Of a stretch of 9,708 bases of DNA, positions 6,211-9,708 are shown piece after piece. The stretch is from Bog-159 sp049520215 (GTDB lineage Bacteria; Acidobacteriota; Terriglobia; Bryobacterales; Bryobacteraceae). Under the pieces are notes generated by a model. The model worked only from the letters and a program-made list of their open reading frames with translations. It did no database searches and was not told the DNA's origin. Position 1 is the first letter of the stretch. Each line of letters begins with the position of its first letter. The DNA lies in assembly GCA_049520215.1 (NCBI GenBank), contig JBEKPZ010000378.1, forward strand, positions 1 through 9,708, given 5' to 3'. Made by a program: the position numbers and the translations under genes.

Positions 6211-6585
6211 ATGGCAGCCCCTTCGTTCCCCTACGATACGCGACTCGACATTCTTTGCCCGCCCCTGGAAGTGATCGACACAAAGGCGATTGCCGATGCC
6301 GCCCCGCATAAGTGGTACAACCAGACTCTGTGCCGGGTGAACGGCTCGGTGGTGCGTATGGGTGTCATTGAGGGAGAATATCATTGGCACAAGCACGACC
6401 AGGACGACGAGTTCTTTTACGTAGTGGAAGGCTGTCTGTCGATTGATCTGGAAGACCGCACGGTCGATCTATCCCCGCGCCAGGGATTTGTCGTTCCGAA
6501 AGGAATCGTCCATCGGACGCGTGCTCGGGAGCGCACCGTGATCCTGATGGTCGAAAACGCGAGCATCGTTCCCACCGGCGATTAA
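6211..6585 (+). CDS. Single-domain cupin protein
   Basis: A 124-residue cytosolic protein with one cupin beta-barrel. Motif 1 is complete: H60, H62 and E67 in HWHKHDQDDEFFYVVEG (58-74) follow the HxH-x4-E-x6-G pattern of metal binding. Motif 2 is VVPKGIVHRT (94-103), where H101 supplies the fourth ligand, so a bound divalent metal is expected. Single-domain cupins of this kind include isomerases, dioxygenases and sensors; no specific reaction can be assigned. The frame opens at GTG 6178, but the ATG at 6211 has AAGGAG six bases upstream, which decides the start. It lies 40 bp after thpR and 14 bp before plsY in the same direction, probably as part of one transcript. Confidence 0.88.
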   Translation: MAAPSFPYDTRLDILCPPLEVIDTKAIADAAPHKWYNQTLCRVNGSVVRMGVIEGEYHWHKHDQDDEFFYVVEGCLSIDLEDRTVDLSPRQGFVVPKGIVHRTRARERTVILMVENASIVPTGD

Positions 6586-6599
6586 CCTCCGACTCCATC

Positions 6600-7216
6600 A
6601 TGACCGCCGCTCTAGGACTCGTAATCGCCTACCTGCTGGGTGACATCCCCTTCGGATATCTGCTGGTGAAGTTCACCACCGGGCGCGACGTGCGCGCCTC
6701 CGGCAGCGGCAACATCGGGGCCACCAACTCGGGGCCACCAACGTCCTGCGCACCACCGGCCGCGCCGCGGGCGTGGCCACGCTGCTGCTGGATATGGGCA
6801 AAGGCTACCTGGCCGTGTGGCTGGAAGGCCGGCTCACCGGCGGGAATGCCGAGTGGATGAGCGCCGCCGCGCTGGCCGTCATGGTTGGACATTCTTACCC
6901 GGTGTTCCTACGCTTCCGCGGCGGCAAAGCTATGGCCGCATTCGTCGGCGCCTGGCTCTGCGCCGCGCCCCTACCGCTGGCCGCCGTGCTGGTGGTCTTC
7001 GTGGTTATGGTCGCCTGGACCCGGCACATCTCGCTCGGCTCCATCGTCGGCGCGGGGACTTTTCCACTGGCCGTGTGGCTGATCGCGCATCCACCGGCCA
7101 TCGTCGTCGCGGCCGCCATCCTGAGCGGGGCGCTGATCGTCTATCGGCACCGTGACAACATCGCGCGGCTGCGCGCCGGAACCGAGTCGGTCTTCTCATT
7201 CGGGAGCCGCAAGTGA
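6600..7216 (+). pseudogene. plsY: Glycerol-3-phosphate acyltransferase PlsY, frame broken by 14-bp tandem duplication
   Basis: PlsY is a polytopic inner-membrane enzyme that transfers the acyl group from acyl-phosphate to sn-glycerol-3-phosphate, the first committed step of phospholipid synthesis. The start at ATG 6600 gives MTAALGLVIAYLLGDIPFGY and reaches conserved motif 1 (GSGNIGATN). A second copy of TCGGGGCCACCAAC then follows directly and shifts the frame by +2. The rest of the protein continues from 6743 in the new frame with VLRTTGRAAGVATLL. All later hallmarks are intact: GHSYPVFLRFRGGKA (motif 2) and YRHRDNIARLRAGTES (motif 3). Deleting one copy gives exactly 200 residues, the usual PlsY length. 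As written, translation ends at 6858-6860 after 86 residues and cannot be functional. No other decay is visible, so a sequencing or assembly error, a very recent mutation or a reversible slippage event are all likelier than an old pseudogene. gpsA starts just downstream. Confidence 0.88.
6715..6742 (+). repeat. Perfect 14-bp tandem duplication within plsY
   Basis: TCGGGGCCACCAAC occurs twice without a gap, at 6715-6728 and 6729-6742. Each copy contains the codons for Gly-Ala-Thr-Asn, but in different frames. Because 14 is not a multiple of three, the duplication alone explains the plsY frame break. Such short tandem repeats arise and revert by replication slippage and can also be assembly artefacts. 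Confidence 0.95.
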
Positions 7217-7230
7217 GCGGGAGGCCCCAA

Positions 7231-8229
7231 GTGAACGACCTCGCCATCGTGGGCGCAGGAAGTTGGGGCACCGCGCTAGCCATCGTGCTGGCGGCCCGCT
7301 TCCCGAGCATTCGGCTTTGGGTCTACGAGAAAGACCTCGCCGAACGGATGCGCACCACGCGCGTCAACGATCTATACCTGCCCGGGTTCAGTCTCCCCGC
7401 CAACGTGACGGTGGAAACTGAGTTCCCCGCCGCGCTCGCCGGCGCCGCCATCGTACTCAGCGTCATGCCCTCGCACCTGGTGCGTCCGATTTACGGCCGG
7501 ATGCTAACGTGCCTGGACCCTTCCATGGTTTTTGTCAGCGCCACCAAGGGTCTCGAGAACGGGACGCTGCTGCGCGCTTCCGAGACGATCCGCGAATGTG
7601 TGTCCGGCAGCTTCGAGCCGCGCGTGGCAGTCATCTCCGGACCCACCTTCGCGCGCGAGGTCGCCCGTGGCGATCCCACGGCCCTGGTAGTGGCCTCCAC
7701 CGACCAGTCCTTGGCCGCCACTGTGCAAGCCAGCTTCTCCGGACCCACCTTTCGTCTCTACACCAGCCCCGACCCGGCGGGAGTCGAAATCGGCGGCGCC
7801 GTGAAGAACGTGGTGGCTATTGGCGCGGGCGTGTGCCACGGCTTGGGGCTGGGTAGCAATACGCAGGCCGCCTTGATCACGCGCGGGTTGGCCGAGATGA
7901 CCCGCCTCGCCATAGCCCTAGGCGCACGACCCCAAACGCTCGCGGGCCTGGCAGGCTTGGGCGATTTGGTTCTGACATGCACGGGAGAGCTGAGCCGCAA
8001 CCGCACGGTCGGCCTGGAACTTGCACGCGGCCGTAAACTGGAGGAGATCGTCAGCTCCATGAAGATGGTGGCGGAAGGCATCAAGACCACCCATGCCACA
8101 GTCGACCTGGCGCGCCGGCACGCAGTCGAAATGCCCATCTCGGCCCAGATGTTTGAAATGTTGAACTTCGGGCTACCTCCGCGAGAAGCCATCCGGAGAT
8201 TGATGGAACGTACGCTCAAGGGGGAGTAA
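7231..8229 (+). CDS. gpsA: NAD(P)-dependent glycerol-3-phosphate dehydrogenase
   Basis: This cytosolic enzyme reduces dihydroxyacetone phosphate to sn-glycerol-3-phosphate with NAD(P)H, making the acceptor used by PlsY encoded just upstream. With a GTG start at 7231 the protein has 332 residues, normal for GpsA. Seen: the dinucleotide loop VGAGSWGTALA (7-17), SATKGLENG with Lys106, ISGPTFAREVARG (135-147), VKNVVAIGAGVCHGLGLG with catalytic Lys192, LGDLVLTCTGELSRNR, and the substrate-side MVAEGIKTTH. All expected catalytic residues are present. The frame also opens at a GTG at 7213 that overlaps the plsY stop, but the 7231 start has GGGAGG six bases upstream and gives the family's usual short N-terminus, so it is preferred. 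The gene is intact, in contrast to its partner plsY. Confidence 0.97.
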   Translation: MNDLAIVGAGSWGTALAIVLAARFPSIRLWVYEKDLAERMRTTRVNDLYLPGFSLPANVTVETEFPAALAGAAIVLSVMPSHLVRPIYGRMLTCLDPSMVFVSATKGLENGTLLRASETIRECVSGSFEPRVAVISGPTFAREVARGDPTALVVASTDQSLAATVQASFSGPTFRLYTSPDPAGVEIGGAVKNVVAIGAGVCHGLGLGSNTQAALITRGLAEMTRLAIALGARPQTLAGLAGLGDLVLTCTGELSRNRTVGLELARGRKLEEIVSSMKMVAEGIKTTHATVDLARRHAVEMPISAQMFEMLNFGLPPREAIRRLMERTLKGE

Positions 8230-8232
8230 CTT

Positions 8233-8871
8233 TTGCACAGGAACGCGCAACCTTACACGCCACCTGGGGTTACAACTGATATGGGGGTAGCCGCTGCAGC
8301 CACCCTGGACTACGATGCCGAGCTCATGCTCCGCGTCAAGGAAGGAGACGGCGCCAGCTTTGGCGTCCTACTCGAAAAGCATCGCGCCTCAGTGATTCAT
8401 TTCGTCTACCGGTTAGTGCAGGAACAGGCCATCGCCGAGGAGTTGGCGCAGGAGGTTTTCCTGCGCGTGTATCGTTCCCGGTCCAGCTACGCACCCACGG
8501 CCAAGTTCAAGACATGGCTGTTCCGCATCGCCACGCATCTGGCATTGAACTGGCTGCGCGACGAAAGGCACGCGCGGGGGCAGGAGCGTCTGGATGATGG
8601 GCCGGCGGATCTCCCTGCCCGGCAGATTTCCGATCGGCGGCCTTCCGTGGAACAGGAAATGGTGCATGAAGTCAAACGGGAGGAGATCCGGCAGGCGGTA
8701 GCGGCATTGCCGGAAAAGCAGCGGGCGGCCGTGCTGATGCACAAGTATGAAGAGATGGAGTACACGCAGATCGCGAAAGTCTTGGGCTGCTCGGATTCGG
8801 CCGTGAAGTCATTGCTGTTCCGGGCCTATGAAGCGCTGCGCGCCCGTTTGGCGCACATGGAAGCAACATGA
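8233..8871 (+). CDS. ECF-type RNA polymerase sigma-70 factor
   Basis: A 212-residue alternative sigma factor that directs RNA polymerase to a specific promoter set, probably envelope- or stress-responsive. Region 2 spans about residues 28-115 (DAELMLRVKEGDGASFGVLL through ELAQEVFLRVYRSR to TWLFRIATHLALNWLRDE), with the -10-recognition helix conserved. After a variable linker, region 4 (about 155-208) has VAALPEKQRAAVLMHKYEEM and the helix-turn-helix YTQIAKVLGCSDSAVKSLLF, which reads the -35 element. The TTG start at 8233 is chosen for the GGGGGAG six bases upstream, which overlaps the gpsA stop. An ATG at 8281 would remove 16 nonconserved residues and cannot be excluded, though no Shine-Dalgarno precedes it. 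The stop overlaps the ATG of the anti-sigma gene (ATGA), the classic arrangement of a sigma/anti-sigma pair. Confidence 0.93.
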   Translation: MHRNAQPYTPPGVTTDMGVAAAATLDYDAELMLRVKEGDGASFGVLLEKHRASVIHFVYRLVQEQAIAEELAQEVFLRVYRSRSSYAPTAKFKTWLFRIATHLALNWLRDERHARGQERLDDGPADLPARQISDRRPSVEQEMVHEVKREEIRQAVAALPEKQRAAVLMHKYEEMEYTQIAKVLGCSDSAVKSLLFRAYEALRARLAHMEAT

Positions 8872-9239
8872 ATTGCCCAATCGAAGACCGCCGCCCTGAA
8901 ATCCTGGTGGCCTATGCCGCTGGCGAACTCGATCGAGAAACCGCCAGCGCGCTCGAACGACACTTGGCCGGTTGTGCCACCTGCCGGCCTGTGGCCGCCG
9001 GCCAGACCTCGGTGTGGAAGGCTCTGGACGCCTGGGAGGCGCCCCCGGTCTCGCCCGATTTCGACCGGCGCCTCTATCGCCGGATCGACGAGGGCGTGCA
9101 GCTCTCCTGGTGGGAGCGCCTCACGCGCCCATTTCGCCCCATGCCCCTCCGCCAGGTGTTGCCCCTGACGGCTGCGGCCGGCCTGCTGCTCATAGCCGGC
9201 TTGCTGCTGCATCGTCCCGGCCCCTGCGCCGCAGCATGA
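8868..9239 (+). CDS. Zinc-finger anti-sigma factor (zf-HC2), membrane-bound, C-terminus apparently frameshifted
   Basis: The expected inhibitor of the sigma factor encoded immediately upstream, with which it shares the ATGA stop/start overlap. The N-terminal cytosolic domain has the ZAS-type zinc motif H32-x3-C36-x2-C39 in ERHLAGCATC, after the usual acidic lead (AAGELDRETASALE). Residues about 97-114 form one transmembrane helix (VLPLTAAAGLLLIAGLLL). As written the protein stops after 123 residues, only a few residues past the helix. From the CCCC run at 9221-9224 the +1 frame continues with 40 acidic, helix-like residues to a TGA at 9343-9345, overlapping the next gene by 11 nt as normal in a tight operon. 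The true product is therefore probably 158 residues. The zinc domain and anchor are intact either way, so sigma binding may be unaffected while periplasmic sensing is lost. Confidence 0.85.
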   Translation: MNCPIEDRRPEILVAYAAGELDRETASALERHLAGCATCRPVAAGQTSVWKALDAWEAPPVSPDFDRRLYRRIDEGVQLSWWERLTRPFRPMPLRQVLPLTAAAGLLLIAGLLLHRPGPCAAA

Positions 9240-9345
9240 AGTCGTGGGTGCGAATCAGGTGGAAAGCACGCTGGACGATCTGGATTTATTGCGCCAGTTG
9301 AGCACGGCGGACTCCGCGGAAAGCGGGCATCCCGATGCCATGTGA
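9223..9345 (+). other. Out-of-frame C-terminal tail of the anti-sigma factor
   Basis: Read in the +1 frame from CCT at 9223, this stretch gives PAPQHEVVGANQVESTLDDL and then DLLRQLSTADSAESGHPDAM before TGA at 9343-9345. The acidic, amphipathic composition is that of a periplasmic tail after a single transmembrane helix. The frame is blocked by a stop at about 9168, so it cannot be a separate gene of any length; no convincing start codon with a ribosome site precedes it. Confidence 0.65.
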
Positions 9346-9708
9346 TTTTGGACGCTCCCTACTTCTCGGGTTTGGATTAGCCATCCTGATGGCAGTGTCG
9401 GCCGCCGCGCCGGCCAGATCCCAACCGCCACCGGCGAATCCCATCGACCGCTGGAACCGGATGTCCCCCGCGGAGCGCGAACGAGAGCTCGCCATGCTGC
9501 CGCCTGCCCGCGCGCGGCTGATCCGCCAGCGCATCTGGCGGTACAACCACATGCGGCCGGAAGAACAGCAGGCGCTCCGCCGGCGATACCAATCTTTCAG
9601 CCAGCTTCCGCCGGACAAACAACAAACTGTCCGCGAGCGGCTGAGCGAACTCCGCCAGTTGCCCCCGGCGCGCCGTCAGATAGTATACCGCGAAGTCGAA
9701 CAACTTCG
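9335..9708 (+). CDS. Exported DUF3106-like protein, N-terminal part (runs off the right edge)
   Basis: Reading from ATG 9335 gives 124 codons open to the window end. Residues 1-30 form a secretion signal: MPCDFGRSLLLGFGLAILMA, then an Ala-rich region with probable cleavage around APA-RS or ARS-QP. The mature part, starting near QPPPANPIDRWNRMSPAERE, consists of charged repeats of the form W..MSPAERERELAMLPPAR, M.PEEQQALRRRY, LPPDKQQTVRERL and LPPARRQIVYREV. These are typical of the DUF3106 family, which is periplasmic, helical, Arg/Glu/Gln-rich and of unknown function. The same pattern recalls Spy/CpxP-like envelope-stress proteins, but homology is not established. The start overlaps the anti-sigma tail by 11 nt. 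Position behind sigma and anti-sigma genes suggests it is an envelope component of the same regulatory system. Confidence 0.8.
   Translation, partial: MPCDFGRSLLLGFGLAILMAVSAAAPARSQPPPANPIDRWNRMSPAERERELAMLPPARARLIRQRIWRYNHMRPEEQQALRRRYQSFSQLPPDKQQTVRERLSELRQLPPARRQIVYREVEQL

Noticed and set aside
6773..7216. The second half of plsY as an independent gene starting at GTG 6773.
   Set aside because: It lacks the first transmembrane helix and motif 1, has no ribosome site, and joins exactly to the first half once one 14-bp repeat copy is removed.

Overview
The window is GC-rich, gene-dense bacterial chromosome. The gene content and style suggest an Acidobacteriota member, perhaps Solibacter/Bryobacter-like: a TGA-interrupted carboxymuconolactone-decarboxylase-like gene, a Gfo/Idh oxidoreductase beginning with a GGGMITHDQ-type Rossmann loop, an ECF sigma / zinc-finger anti-sigma / DUF3106 cassette, and small GC-rich hairpin repeats of the GGCAGGCTGTCAGCC type. 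This assignment is inferred from gene character, not from a phylogenetic marker. No rRNA, tRNA, CRISPR array, insertion sequence or gene-free stretch over about 60 bp was seen.

Layout. (1) 1-774, minus strand: the N-terminal 258 residues of an MFS transporter that runs off the left edge. (2) 811-1896, plus strand: an HDOD-domain protein with a C-terminal membrane anchor, divergent from the MFS gene across only 36 bp. (3) 5113-1900, minus strand: a probable three-gene transcription unit. It holds a class-III PLP aminotransferase, a Gfo/Idh/MocA oxidoreductase whose start overlaps the aminotransferase stop, and, after a 59-bp gap with tandem hairpins, an AhpD/CMD-like protein. (4) 5143-9708, plus strand: a TfoX-N-like small protein, an RNA 2',3'-cyclic phosphodiesterase (ThpR), a cupin, PlsY and GpsA, an ECF sigma factor with its anti-sigma factor, and the start of an exported DUF3106 protein.

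Main discovery. The CMD-like gene at 2460-1900 looks split, but the break is a single in-frame TGA at 2220-2218. It falls exactly where the family has the second cysteine of its redox CxxC motif (Cys78-Pro-Phe-[UGA]81). A short hairpin with a GGUC-containing loop begins 12 nt after the UGA, close to the geometry of the E. coli fdhF SECIS element. Both halves are well-preserved family sequence in one frame. The best reading is one 186-residue selenoprotein with a CxxU active site that also ends on an ordinary UGA stop.

Two other genes have real reading-frame breaks. plsY carries a perfect 14-bp tandem duplication inside its conserved GSGNxGATN motif, which shifts the frame; removing one copy restores an intact 200-residue protein. 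The anti-sigma gene loses frame at a CCCC run just after its transmembrane helix, and a natural-looking 40-residue C-terminal tail continues in the +1 frame. Each could be a sequencing or assembly error, a true mutation or, less likely, recoding.

How the genes work together. PlsY and GpsA supply consecutive steps of phospholipid precursor synthesis. The sigma/anti-sigma/DUF3106 set looks like an envelope-responsive regulatory cassette. The aminotransferase and Gfo/Idh dehydrogenase are translationally coupled and probably act on the same small-molecule pathway, with the selenoprotein as a possible redox partner in the same unit. The substrate of that unit cannot be read from the sequence.
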